Shown here one piece after another: positions 8,676-16,044 of a DNA stretch of 41,373 nt (the stretch's first letter is position 1; each line of letters opens with the position of its first letter). Position numbers and translations under genes: made by a program. Source of the stretch: Candidatus Dependentiae bacterium (GTDB lineage Bacteria; Babelota; Babeliae; Babelales; Babelaceae); assembly GCA_013821315.1 (NCBI GenBank), contig JACDHA010000011.1:1-41373 (forward strand), read 5' to 3'. The notes beneath the pieces were generated by a model. That model worked only from the letters and a program-made list of their open reading frames with translations, made no database searches and had not been told where the DNA came from.

Positions 8676-8900
8676 ATGATGGTAGAGTTATTTAATAAAA
8701 TTAAGAATTTTGAAGAACATCATCAAGTATTATTCGCTTTGGTAGTAGTACTAGGTATCGTATGTTTTTCGTGGGGTGTAGAAAATATATTAGAAAGTTA
8801 CTTGTTCCCTCGTAATCCTGTATGTGGTTATGTAGTTGCAATAGCATTTGGCCTTTTTCTGTTATGGCTTAGTAAGTATGTTATATTACAAGTGATGTAG
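8676..8900 (+). CDS. Small two-span membrane protein
   Basis: A 74-residue protein with two hydrophobic helices (about 18-40 and 50-72) joined by a short loop with Pro-Arg-Asn-Pro-Val-Cys. The Lys/Glu-rich first 16 residues are probably cytoplasmic. It starts with two ATG codons; GGATAAAAA lies upstream. A double hairpin including a strong terminator follows. I do not recognise the family. It has the size of small envelope or toxin-like proteins, but nothing resembling an antitoxin partner is adjacent. Confidence 0.6.
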   Translation: MMVELFNKIKNFEEHHQVLFALVVVLGIVCFSWGVENILESYLFPRNPVCGYVVAIAFGLFLLWLSKYVILQVM

Positions 8901-8918
8901 TAAGTAGCTTTGACAGTA

Positions 8919-8958
8919 TAACATCAAGATAACTTGCTGTTACGCTGTTGTGATGTTA
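8919..8958. repeat. Inverted repeat downstream of the small membrane protein
   Basis: TAACATCA (8919-8926) pairs with TGATGTTA (8951-8958) across 24 bases. It abuts the terminator and contains ACATCAAG, a word also found at 12722 in the mosaic repeats. Confidence 0.5.
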
Positions 8959-8994
8959 CGAAAAGAAGCGCAGATTGCGCCTCTTTTCGTTTTA
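8958..8994 (+). terminator. Rho-independent terminator
   Basis: ACGAAAAG-A-GCGC pairs with GCGC-CTTTTCGT around an AGATT-type loop, followed by TTTT. It lies between the small membrane gene and the convergent secreted gene ending at 9063, and its A-run and T-run could serve both directions. Confidence 0.82.
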
Positions 8995-9062
8995 TAATTT
9001 TTAATTTTTATGGGTTTTATAAGGGATATTGCCCCTTATGAATTGCTAGTTTTATTAACCTG

Positions 9063-10097
9063 TCAGTTGTTTTGTGTTGCAGCATGGTTAAAGCCTATAA
9101 TAGAAAGAGCCTCTTGTAGTGTCTTTGTGTCTTGAGGATTGTCTTTTAGTAAACTAAATAACGTAGAAACTGTATCAACAAAGGTGTCCGGGTTTTTAGC
9201 TTTATGGAGTTCTTTTTCAAGAGCTTGCTCTAGTGTTTCGTTATTAATAAGAATGTTAAACGTAAGAGCTAATCTATCTTTTTTTGATGAAAATAGTGCT
9301 GTCCAGAATGTAGAAATCTTGTGATTAGGTGTTACAGCAAAATGTACGTTATTAGGGGACATGTCATCGTAATAATCTGCACGATCGCTGGCATGAGTAA
9401 CTATATTTTGAGAGCTAAAAGCATTAAAAGCTATAGGGCTATCACCCTTTTGTTCAACTCCTTTAGGGTCAAAAAGACCAGCTAGAAGATCAGTAGAGTA
9501 ACGTGTGTAAGTGATAGCTGGATTATCCTTGCTGGTAATCCACTGTGCATTTGGAATAAGAGTATTGTCTTCATAAAGCCAATTACTTACTACAGGATGA
9601 AAGGTAATATTATAAATGCCGTCTGGTGAAGGCAATGTACCCCATAGAGCAATAGTAAAGGTAGCATTACTGCCTATACTTTCAAGTATTTGGCTAAGGG
9701 AGCTGTTTATTGCCTCTTGTTTTTTTTCTTCTGATGCATCTTGAGCAACTGATTCTAAGGCATGTTCTATAGGAAAATTTAATTGTGTTAATAATTGTTC
9801 GGCAAAATGGCGCGAAAAAGCTGAACTTGCTAGTTTAGGATCGCTTTGGATAAGTGCAAGCCTGCTTCTTTGTGTATAGGGAGTTGCATATCTTCCTATG
9901 GCAGGCACCCCGCCACTAAGAGCTAAATTAGGAATAATTTTTGGGTTATATGATTTTTGTGTTAGAAATGAATAATCAAATTCTTTCTCGTTTACATTAA
10001 GAAGGGCAGCTTTGCCTAAAACTGTCAGATCCATAGCTTTCATTGAGTAGCTTATACAGCAGAGTGCTGAAAGTAAAACTATAAGTGATTGTACCAT
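9063..10097 (-). CDS. Secreted protein of unknown function
   Basis: A 344-residue protein with a signal peptide (about 1-21). No familiar domain. The mature part contains a Gly/Pro-rich N-terminal stretch (SGGVPAIGRYATPY), a helical segment with EEKKQEAINSSL, a probable beta-rich middle with FTIALWGTLPSPDGIYNITFHPVV, an aromatic/Asp cluster (RADYYDDMSPNNVHF) and a helical tail. The pattern suggests a globular periplasmic or exported protein rather than a repeat protein. A GGA Shine-Dalgarno precedes the ATG at 10097. It stands alone: mosaic DNA follows upstream and a terminator downstream. Confidence 0.7.
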   Translation of the reverse strand: MVQSLIVLLSALCCISYSMKAMDLTVLGKAALLNVNEKEFDYSFLTQKSYNPKIIPNLALSGGVPAIGRYATPYTQRSRLALIQSDPKLASSAFSRHFAEQLLTQLNFPIEHALESVAQDASEEKKQEAINSSLSQILESIGSNATFTIALWGTLPSPDGIYNITFHPVVSNWLYEDNTLIPNAQWITSKDNPAITYTRYSTDLLAGLFDPKGVEQKGDSPIAFNAFSSQNIVTHASDRADYYDDMSPNNVHFAVTPNHKISTFWTALFSSKKDRLALTFNILINNETLEQALEKELHKAKNPDTFVDTVSTLFSLLKDNPQDTKTLQEALSIIGFNHAATQNN

Positions 10098-10147
10098 TAT
10101 ATTGTTCCAATTTTTTTAAAGTATATTTTTTACGTTTTAAAAGGCAA

Positions 10148-10321
10148 GAGTATTGCTGGCAAAATGTATTACCATCAAGCCATCTTGATGCCGAGTTGTC
10201 AAAGCGACATAGATTTAAGCTGGCATAGTCATATAACACTCGCTATTATGAATCTACTTCTCATAATAGCTAGTAGGTAAAGTTTTGTAGTAACAGTAAG
10301 CCATTATGTTGCTATGCTGGC
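10148..10321. repeat. Mosaic intergenic repeat, copy B, with two hairpins
   Basis: The gap between two minus-strand genes holds GCTGGCAAAA-type words at both ends, a CATCAAG/CTTGATG hairpin with a 4-base loop (about 10172-10190), and a perfect 10-bp hairpin GCTATTATGA/TCATAATAGC (10242-10251 with 10261-10270). The same word set occurs in the gaps at 3411, 11280, 12690 and 31081. I see no gene in it. Confidence 0.55.
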
Positions 10322-10330
10322 AAAAAGTAT

Positions 10331-11044
10331 TTATTGATGGTTAATAATATCTTGCACTAGTTGTTGTGCTTGTGGCAAGTTGCGTCGTAGTAAGTTAACA
10401 AATGTTTTCCATATTTTAACATTGGTTACGCTTTGGCTTAAAGCTGGTATTGTTACACTGCCATCAGCATTAATATTGTTATTTTGGATTTCTTGTAATG
10501 CCTGTAAAAAGTCTATAGCTCTTACGCGAACAAAATCTATTTTTTCAGCACCGTGGTGCCTTAGCCATTGGTTACCATGTTTGTTTTTTAGTTGAGTAAG
10601 TCTGTTACGAAAATCAGCTGCAGAGTGTAAGCCAATATTACCCTTGCGATCAGGAATATTTTCAAAATTAACAGCAAATAAATAGTAATCACCTGGAGCT
10701 GCGGGCTTAGTATCATGAATTAACTTAGTGAAGCCAAATTGATTTGGTTGAGAAGCGCGTACTATTGCTTTTTTCGTTTCAGAACTTGGATAAACCATAA
10801 GGGATTCTTCTTGGAACTCACGTGTTGCTGTATTAATGGCATTTTTAATAAAATCAGCAGGTTGCATTCCCACTATATCTTGACCTTTACTACCTCCACC
10901 AAAATCATGCCAATCTCTATGAGATTCAAGACCTAAGAGAAAATAGGCTTGACCATTGATATAGTCATAGGGTAAAATGCCTGCATTGTAGGCAACTGCA
11001 AAGCCTTGCAGAAATAGTGTTAATGCTATAATTATTCTTTTCAT
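10331..11044 (-). CDS. Secreted Nudix-like hydrolase
   Basis: A 237-residue protein with a signal peptide (1-18). The fold signature is the Nudix helix: FGGGSKG (48-54) followed, after an insertion, by REFQEES (75-81), matching the REUXEE core. In the standard box only 5 residues separate the Gly from the first Glu and 7 more precede Arg; here about 23 residues lie between the Gly-rich turn and Arg75, and the first Glu is not evident. The metal-binding Glu79/Glu80 are present. The ATG at 11044 (CGAAAGAT upstream) gives the signal peptide; a longer frame adds an implausible leader. Exported Nudix enzymes are rare; the substrate could be a nucleotide derivative outside the cytoplasm. Confidence 0.75.
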   Translation of the reverse strand: MKRIIIALTLFLQGFAVAYNAGILPYDYINGQAYFLLGLESHRDWHDFGGGSKGQDIVGMQPADFIKNAINTATREFQEESLMVYPSSETKKAIVRASQPNQFGFTKLIHDTKPAAPGDYYLFAVNFENIPDRKGNIGLHSAADFRNRLTQLKNKHGNQWLRHHGAEKIDFVRVRAIDFLQALQEIQNNNINADGSVTIPALSQSVTNVKIWKTFVNLLRRNLPQAQQLVQDIINHQ

Positions 11045-11069
11045 TGTATTTATCTTTCGTAAAAATGGA

Positions 11070-11125
11070 ATTATAAAATTATTAAATATTATAAAATTAA
11101 TTATATATGAAAATAATTTTATAAT
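11070..11125. repeat. AT-only inverted repeat upstream of the secreted Nudix gene
   Basis: ATTATAAAATTATT (11070-11083) is perfectly inverted at 11112-11125; part of the arm recurs directly in between. It sits 26 bases before the Nudix ATG and could be a leader hairpin or an operator. Confidence 0.5.
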
Positions 11126-11238
11126 CAAGTGTATATTGGACCTTAAGCAGCTAAGAGATCTTAATGGCCAATATACAAGTTAGTAAGATAATCAATTTTT
11201 TTGGCCTTTTGCTATTAAAAACTATATTTGTTGAAAAC

Positions 11239-11267
11239 TTGACAGCTAAGTATAAAAAAAGTAAGAC
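11239..11267 (+). promoter_or_regulatory. Possible promoter of the partition operon
   Basis: TTGACA at 11239-11244 and TAAGAC at 11262-11267 are 17 bases apart. The -35 is perfect, the -10 poor. parA begins about 110 bases further on. Confidence 0.4.
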
Positions 11268-11279
11268 TCAGGTAGGATA

Positions 11280-11350
11280 AAGCAGCATGCTGTTGTGCTG
11301 TCAAAACGGTATAGCGCTTTGCGAGCAAAATGGTATACTGGCCAGGCACA
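11280..11350. repeat. Palindrome-rich region upstream of parA (mosaic copy C; candidate centromere)
   Basis: Between the possible promoter and parA lie the palindromes CAGCATGCTG (11283-11292), AGCGCT, GTATAC and CTGGCCAG, and two GGTATA half-sites. It shares TATACTGGC (11334-11342) with copies A and F. Position just upstream of parA is where many plasmids keep their partition site or autoregulatory operator. Confidence 0.45.
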
Positions 11351-11376
11351 TATGACTTTAATTACGAGGTGAATGT

Positions 11377-12180
11377 ATGAGAATGATCGCTGTAGCAAAC
11401 CATAAGGGTGGAGTTGGTAAAAGTACCACCGTTATTAATTTAGGGGCAGCATTAGCTTTGTTGGGTAAAAAAGTATTATTGATTGATACTGATCCCCAAG
11501 GTCATACTACTCTCGGACTTGGCGTTAAAACTAAAGAAAAGCAAACTCTAGCAGAGTTATTATGTCAAGATGATGTATTGCCAGAAGATGTTATTCAAAA
11601 CACCTATATTAAAGGCCTTGATATAATTCCTAGTGATTTATCTCTTTCTGTAGCTGAAATGAAATTATCTACCATGACGGCAAAGGAGTTTAAACTCCGT
11701 AATAAACTGCGTACTCTAACAGGTTATGATATTATTATTTTTGACTGTGCACCTACTTTTGGTGCGTTACCAATGAATGTGTTTACAACAGCCACTGAAG
11801 TAATACTGCCTATACAGTTGGGCTATTTTTCATTAGAAGGGGTAAGTAATTTTATTGATACGCTGCAGTTTATTAATAAAAATGTAGGCCCTATTATTAA
11901 TCACGAAGTAGGACTTAGTGGAGTATTAATTACCTTTTATGATATACGCACAAAACTAGCACGTGAAGTGCTTGCAAGTGTACACGAGACCTTTAATAGC
12001 CGTGTGTTTGAAACGACTATACCTCAAAATATTAAGCTTAATGAAGCTCAATCAAACGGAAAAGCAATCTTTGATTATGATGCAGATTGTAAAGGTGCTG
12101 AAGCTTATATGAACTTAGCAAAAGAATTATTAACTACTAAAAAGGGAAATCATCGTGAGCAGCATATTGGAAATAAGTAA
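11377..12180 (+). CDS. parA: ParA-family partition ATPase
   Basis: A 267-residue ParA/Soj-type ATPase: deviant Walker A KGGVGKST (10-17), motif LLIDTDPQGHTT (A-prime), and Walker B IIIFDCAPTFG. It lacks an N-terminal helix-turn-helix domain, placing it with the short type Ib plasmid ParAs or chromosomal Soj. These ATPases form nucleoid-bound gradients that pull plasmid copies apart. A GAGGTG Shine-Dalgarno precedes the ATG at 11377. The next gene starts 26 bases before its stop, so the two are co-translated, the classic layout of a partition operon with a small DNA-binding partner. Very confident in the family. Confidence 0.96.
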   Translation: MRMIAVANHKGGVGKSTTVINLGAALALLGKKVLLIDTDPQGHTTLGLGVKTKEKQTLAELLCQDDVLPEDVIQNTYIKGLDIIPSDLSLSVAEMKLSTMTAKEFKLRNKLRTLTGYDIIIFDCAPTFGALPMNVFTTATEVILPIQLGYFSLEGVSNFIDTLQFINKNVGPIINHEVGLSGVLITFYDIRTKLAREVLASVHETFNSRVFETTIPQNIKLNEAQSNGKAIFDYDADCKGAEAYMNLAKELLTTKKGNHREQHIGNK

Positions 12181-12460
12181 AGATATTAAAAAAAAGCTTT
12201 CCTTTAACGATTACAATCAGCCAGCAAGCCAGCAAGGCGATATGCCAGTGACAGCACGCCAGCAAGCAAGTAAGTCATTAGAAGTAAAAGCTGTTGAAGA
12301 AAAAGCGAGTAGTAAAATTAAAGCTACCTATTATTTAAGCGAAGAAGATAATAGGGCGCTTACCGCTTTATACATTAATCGTCTTCAGAATAATATAAAA
12401 ACAGATAAATCTTCTTTGATCTGTGAAGCCATACGTTTACTGTATCAAAAAGAGTTATAA
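12155..12460 (+). CDS. Small DNA-binding partner of ParA (ribbon-helix-helix type)
   Basis: A 101-residue protein starting with GTG (AGGGA upstream) inside the end of parA. Residues about 55-101 (IKATYYLSEEDNRALTALYI ... SLICEAIRLLYQKEL) have the strand-helix-helix pattern of ribbon-helix-helix proteins such as ParG or Omega, which bind centromere repeats and stimulate ParA. The N-terminal 50 residues should be a flexible arm carrying the ParA-stimulating peptide. The linker at about residues 20-40 (Gln/Ala/Ser-rich) is coded by three copies of GCCAGCAAG and looks like inserted repeat DNA. A terminator follows. It is not a ParB/Spo0J. Confidence 0.8.
   Translation: MSSILEISKDIKKKLSFNDYNQPASQQGDMPVTARQQASKSLEVKAVEEKASSKIKATYYLSEEDNRALTALYINRLQNNIKTDKSSLICEAIRLLYQKEL
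12220..12266. repeat. GCCAGCAAG repeats inside the partition partner gene
   Basis: GCCAGCAAG occurs at 12220-12228, 12228-12236 and 12258-12266. Similar GCCAGCA words are present in the intergenic mosaic just downstream (about 12714). The encoded linker is low-complexity. Confidence 0.6.
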
Positions 12461-12478
12461 GTTATAGCTAAATTAAGT

Positions 12479-12514
12479 AAAAAGAGAGTAGTGCTAACCA
12501 CTACTCTCTTTTTA
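12479..12514 (+). terminator. Rho-independent terminator of the partition operon
   Basis: A perfect long stem (AAAAAGAGAGTAGTG, 12479-12493, with its complement at 12499-12513), 5-base loop, ending in a T run. It begins about 18 bases after the stop codon. Confidence 0.92.
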
Positions 12515-12689
12515 TTGTAATCAACCGGGGAAAAACTTGCAGATATAAATCTTTAAAGTCACAAAGGCAAGATTGTGTGTGTAATATTTGCAATAGTAAT
12601 CGTATAATTTATTTGTGCTTTTTCAACAATAATTCCATTAATTATTATGATGAAAAAACTATTAAGCTAACTGTAGAAGCTCAAAGGGC

Positions 12690-12765
12690 AGATACTATAC
12701 CCGCCTCATTGCGCCAGCACAACATCAAGCCGCTAAGCTGGTAAAATGGTTTAATGTTAAAGCGG
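12690..12765. repeat. Mosaic intergenic repeat, copy E
   Basis: Contains ACATCAAG (12722-12729) and GGTAAAATGG (12740-12749) shared with other gaps, and a GCCGCTAA/TTAAAGCGGC imperfect inverted pair. It borders the end of the ankyrin/coiled-coil gene. Confidence 0.5.
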
Positions 12766-12768
12766 CAT

Positions 12769-13587
12769 TCACTCTTGAAGATTTGCTTGGCTTACGTGTT
12801 TTTCAAGTTGAACAATAAATTTGTATTTATCAAGTACAGATAGAGAACGGCTATTATAAAAAATTTCACTAAAACTATCCCGAATTTCATTATCTAACTG
12901 CTTCTGACGGTTTTCAATTTCAGCGTTTAATTGATCCTGATCTAACTCATCTTGAAATTTTTGAATTTCAGCATTTAATTGATCCTCTAATTTCTGAATT
13001 TCATCATTCAACGGAAATTTAGGATGTAGTTGAGCTATTGATTTTTGTATAGGATTTACTATGAAATTTAAGATCTGAGAGACTCGAGCAAAATTTGCAG
13101 GGGTAGGGTTCTGAACATTTCTTAATGCTGTTCTAGTTAAGCAATCATAAGCTTCACTTAAAGCTGTTTTGCCTTGTATATCTTCAATAAGAGCATCTGC
13201 ATTAGCTGCTAATAGAGACTGCACTATGTTTAAATTTCCTGCTTTTGCTGCTTCGTGTAAAGCTGTGCGGTGTAAGTTCGTCTCCATATTTATTGCTGAC
13301 TCACGTTGATTTAATTGTAATAAATAGTTTATCAAGCTGGCTACTATATATTGATTACCATTGGTTGCTGCAACGTAGAGTGGACTATAACCTTTTTTGT
13401 CTTGTACAAGTATATTTGCTCCTTGCAATATACTTTTATGCATAGGGATTAACTTGCCTTCACTAGCAGCTACCAAAAGTTTTTGGTCATAATATTTTTG
13501 ATTGTAGCCACTAATAAGTTTTAAAAAGCTCATGCCTTGTAGAGGCAAAGTAAAAAGAGAAAAAACAAGAAATGCTTGTTTGAGCAT
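12769..13587 (-). CDS. Secreted ankyrin-repeat protein with C-terminal coiled coil
   Basis: A 272-residue protein with signal peptide (1-19). Three ankyrin units span about residues 35-150 (including KKGYSPLYVAATNGNQYIVASL, then RTALHEAAKAGNLNIVQSLL, then GKTALSEAYD). Residues about 190-245 are a charged heptad-rich segment in which DQLNAEI occurs more than once (DQLNAEIQKFQDEL, then DQLNAEIENRQKQL), pointing to internal duplication and a coiled coil that could dimerise the protein. GGA precedes the ATG at 13587. It is alone on its strand between the partition operon terminator and a divergent gene. Role presumably protein binding. Confidence 0.85.
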   Translation of the reverse strand: MLKQAFLVFSLFTLPLQGMSFLKLISGYNQKYYDQKLLVAASEGKLIPMHKSILQGANILVQDKKGYSPLYVAATNGNQYIVASLINYLLQLNQRESAINMETNLHRTALHEAAKAGNLNIVQSLLAANADALIEDIQGKTALSEAYDCLTRTALRNVQNPTPANFARVSQILNFIVNPIQKSIAQLHPKFPLNDEIQKLEDQLNAEIQKFQDELDQDQLNAEIENRQKQLDNEIRDSFSEIFYNSRSLSVLDKYKFIVQLEKHVSQANLQE

Positions 13588-13685
13588 ACAGTAGTCCGTT
13601 GATGATATGGTGTTGCATTTATATACTAAAACTCTATTCTAGGTGTATTAACTCTTTAATAATACTGTATTATAAGGATATTACA

Positions 13686-14375
13686 ATGAAAAAAATGTTG
13701 CTTGTTTGTTTTCTAGTACAAGCTGTTATACCAATTATAAGTGCTGCTGGATTTGTACCTAAAAATAAGCCTTTTGATACTAAGCATGCACTTATAGGGG
13801 CCTCCGTAGGTACAGCAGTAGGTTTTATATGGTGGTTTAATAACATTAATACTCGTGAATCAATTAAGTCTTCTACTACTTCAAAATTTTTTTATACTTC
13901 AAAAATTCTTTATTTTACTCCGGTAAAAAAGAAAATTCATCAGTATCTGGGTGGTACTGTGGGTATATTAAGCTTCGTAGCTTTTATGACAAGCTTATGG
14001 GAGTATAATAATTTTAAAAATTGGAATAATCGCATTGATGATCAAGTCTATAAAGATGCAAAAGATACTCACGCTTACGTGTTAACCTCTTGTGCCAAAG
14101 CTGCTGAATTACCAGAAGATACTCAAGATATGGTACATATTTCTCAAAAAATAATTGCTCAGATAGATTTATCTGAAACTGGTTCAAAGCAAAAAATTGC
14201 TGTAGTAAAAAAATGGTGTATTTTTTTACTACAGCAAGAGTCTATTTTAGCCGATCACCGCATAGCATTAGAAGAACGATTAGCACAAACTACCTATCAA
14301 GAGCTTATAATTATTCTTAAGAAAGATGAAGAGTTAATACATAAAACAAGAGAAACTATTCAGTCTAAAAAATAG
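13686..14375 (+). CDS. Secreted or membrane-anchored protein of unknown function
   Basis: A 229-residue protein. Signal-like residues 1-20 are followed by a hydrophobic stretch HALIGASVGTAVGFIWWF (about 33-50) and a second one YLGGTVGILSFVAFMTSLW (about 83-103); the rest is a charged, helical C-terminal domain with no recognised motif. I chose the ATG at 13686 (AAGGATATT upstream) over a longer frame beginning at 13599, whose leader is rich in Cys and Tyr and has no ribosome site. An AT-only hairpin follows the gene. Likely an inner-membrane protein with a soluble tail. Confidence 0.7.
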   Translation: MKKMLLVCFLVQAVIPIISAAGFVPKNKPFDTKHALIGASVGTAVGFIWWFNNINTRESIKSSTTSKFFYTSKILYFTPVKKKIHQYLGGTVGILSFVAFMTSLWEYNNFKNWNNRIDDQVYKDAKDTHAYVLTSCAKAAELPEDTQDMVHISQKIIAQIDLSETGSKQKIAVVKKWCIFLLQQESILADHRIALEERLAQTTYQELIIILKKDEELIHKTRETIQSKK

Positions 14376-14380
14376 AGTTT

Positions 14381-14420
14381 TAAATAAAAATATTTTAAAT
14401 TATTAAAATGTTTTTATTTA
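14381..14420 (+). terminator. AT-only hairpin, possible terminator
   Basis: A 16-base arm (14381-14396) pairs with 14405-14420 with one mismatch, across 8 bases. It starts 5 bases after a stop codon, but there is no GC core, so termination is uncertain. Confidence 0.5.
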
Positions 14421-14496
14421 AATATATTGACTTTTTATATCCGTATTATTTATTCTAGTAATAAGAGAATCGCTAACGATATTACCAGGGGAAATT

Positions 14497-14700
14497 ATGA
14501 AAAATAATAAACATCAAGAGTTAAAAGAGCAAGATGCTTTTCTAGAAAAAGCACTGCTTGAATCAGAAGATGAATTTATTGTTGATGAGTCAACTGAATA
14601 TGGTCGAGATCATGACGATAGATTTATAGATCATAAAAGAGACGGACGACCACACGAGTGTAAAGGCTCTCAATGTGAAGATTCAAATTTAAAGCCATAA
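14497..14700 (+). CDS. Small acidic hydrophilic protein
   Basis: A 67-residue cytoplasmic protein, rich in Asp/Glu with alternating Arg/His near its end and two Cys six residues apart in the tail (HECKGSQCED). No signal peptide or membrane helix. The AGGGGA before the ATG at 14497 is strong and the frame is isolated between two flanking genes, so I take it as a real gene. Family not recognised; the Cys pair plus His could bind a metal. Confidence 0.55.
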   Translation: MKNNKHQELKEQDAFLEKALLESEDEFIVDESTEYGRDHDDRFIDHKRDGRPHECKGSQCEDSNLKP

Positions 14701-14721
14701 TAGAGCTGTTAGGATCTTCTT

Positions 14722-15969
14722 TTATATCGCTAGAGTATTATTATTAGTAGTAGATCTCATAAGCAATAAAGCGGCTCCAAAGCTTAAAGATGCTGCATAA
14801 GAAAAGCCTGCCCAAGGGCCAAGGAATGTCCATAACAGGCCAACTGTTAAGCTTGAAATAAGATCACCTATTCCTTCGACTGATTGTAACAGTCCGTAAC
14901 CAGTACCTCTTAGTTGGGTAGGTAGTAAGTCTGCTGCATATGCTTTTCCAAGGGTAGTAACCGCAGCAGCGCTTATACCTGCCAATATAAAAATAACCAT
15001 CCATAATGACCACTGAGTAGTTACAAAAATTAACCCAATACTTATGCTGCCAAAAAGACTAAAGCCAGCAAGTATTAATAAATTCTTTCTGCTTTTACCT
15101 GATGCCTTATCACTTATAGCACCTAAGCTATATTCACTTACTGCTCTGATTATATTAAAAAGTATGTAAAGGAGAATTGCCCAACCTGTGGCAACTAAAT
15201 AGGAACTGGTTGTGCCAGTTAGCATTTCTTGTGCTCGATAGATAAGCAGTGTCTTATTAAAATTTCCACAACGAAAAACAAATGTACTAAGTACGTAATG
15301 CTTAAAATTCTCAGGCAATTGCGCCATACGGGCAAATATATTTAAACTTTGCTGTGTTTTATTAGTAGAAGATAAAGGAGCAGTATCCTGTACAAAATAA
15401 AATAGAGAAACTACAGAAAGTGTTCCTGGAATAAAAGAGAATACAAAAATAGTTTTTAAACTGACTGTTGCAAGCAGTAAGTAGGCAAACAAGGGTCCTG
15501 CAATACCACCTAGTGTATCTAAAGCGCGATTAAAACCAAAAGCTTTACCATAGTTTTGAGACTCAACTACAGATGCTATCCAGGCATCACGTACTGGTTC
15601 GCGTAGGCCTCTTCCTAGCCATGCTAAAGTCTTATATACAATTGCTATCCACGCAGTATGAGCAAAACCTATAAGTCCTACAAAAAGAGGAGTTATAGTG
15701 TAGCCTATAAGGAGTAAAAGTTTACGTGATATAACTATATCACTTAAAGGTCCGGCTATAAATTTCATAGCAGTAGAGGCACCATTAGATACGCCACTCA
15801 TAATGCCTAAAATAAACGGTGCTTGTGTATTGCCTACTAAATCTTTTATAAACAAGGGTAGAATAGCAGTTGTCATTTCGTGGCTAAAATCATTAAAAAA
15901 GCTTGTGAGGCCAAAGCCTAGCACTGTGCTTGAGAGCCAGGAGTTTGTAGTTTTAATGTGTTTATTCAT
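14722..15969 (-). CDS. Major facilitator superfamily transporter
   Basis: A 415-residue inner-membrane protein with about twelve hydrophobic segments in two halves. The start TSFFNDFSHEMTTAILPLF matches a bacterial MFS branch with a conserved FFxDxSxEM in helix 1. The loop between helices 2 and 3 (GPLSDIVISRKLLLLIG) is the MFS-typical DxxxRKxxL motif, and GRGLREPVRDAWIA lies at helix 4. Substrate is not deducible; this branch includes efflux-type carriers. It follows the esterase gene by 75 bases in the same direction and may be part of the endonuclease V to esterase run. Convergent with the small acidic gene, 21 bases apart. Confidence 0.88.
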   Translation of the reverse strand: MNKHIKTTNSWLSSTVLGFGLTSFFNDFSHEMTTAILPLFIKDLVGNTQAPFILGIMSGVSNGASTAMKFIAGPLSDIVISRKLLLLIGYTITPLFVGLIGFAHTAWIAIVYKTLAWLGRGLREPVRDAWIASVVESQNYGKAFGFNRALDTLGGIAGPLFAYLLLATVSLKTIFVFSFIPGTLSVVSLFYFVQDTAPLSSTNKTQQSLNIFARMAQLPENFKHYVLSTFVFRCGNFNKTLLIYRAQEMLTGTTSSYLVATGWAILLYILFNIIRAVSEYSLGAISDKASGKSRKNLLILAGFSLFGSISIGLIFVTTQWSLWMVIFILAGISAAAVTTLGKAYAADLLPTQLRGTGYGLLQSVEGIGDLISSLTVGLLWTFLGPWAGFSYAASLSFGAALLLMRSTTNNNTLAI

Positions 15970-16044
15970 ACTATAATTTCTAGCTGAGTAAAGGAGTTAT
16001 TTTAGTAGACTCTACTGCAGAGTAGGATTCTATAGCAATAAATA

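Noticed and set aside
11280-11350. A CRISPR-like or phage att array at the palindromes upstream of parA
   Set aside because: No regular spacing and no identical repeats; partition or mosaic DNA explains it better.
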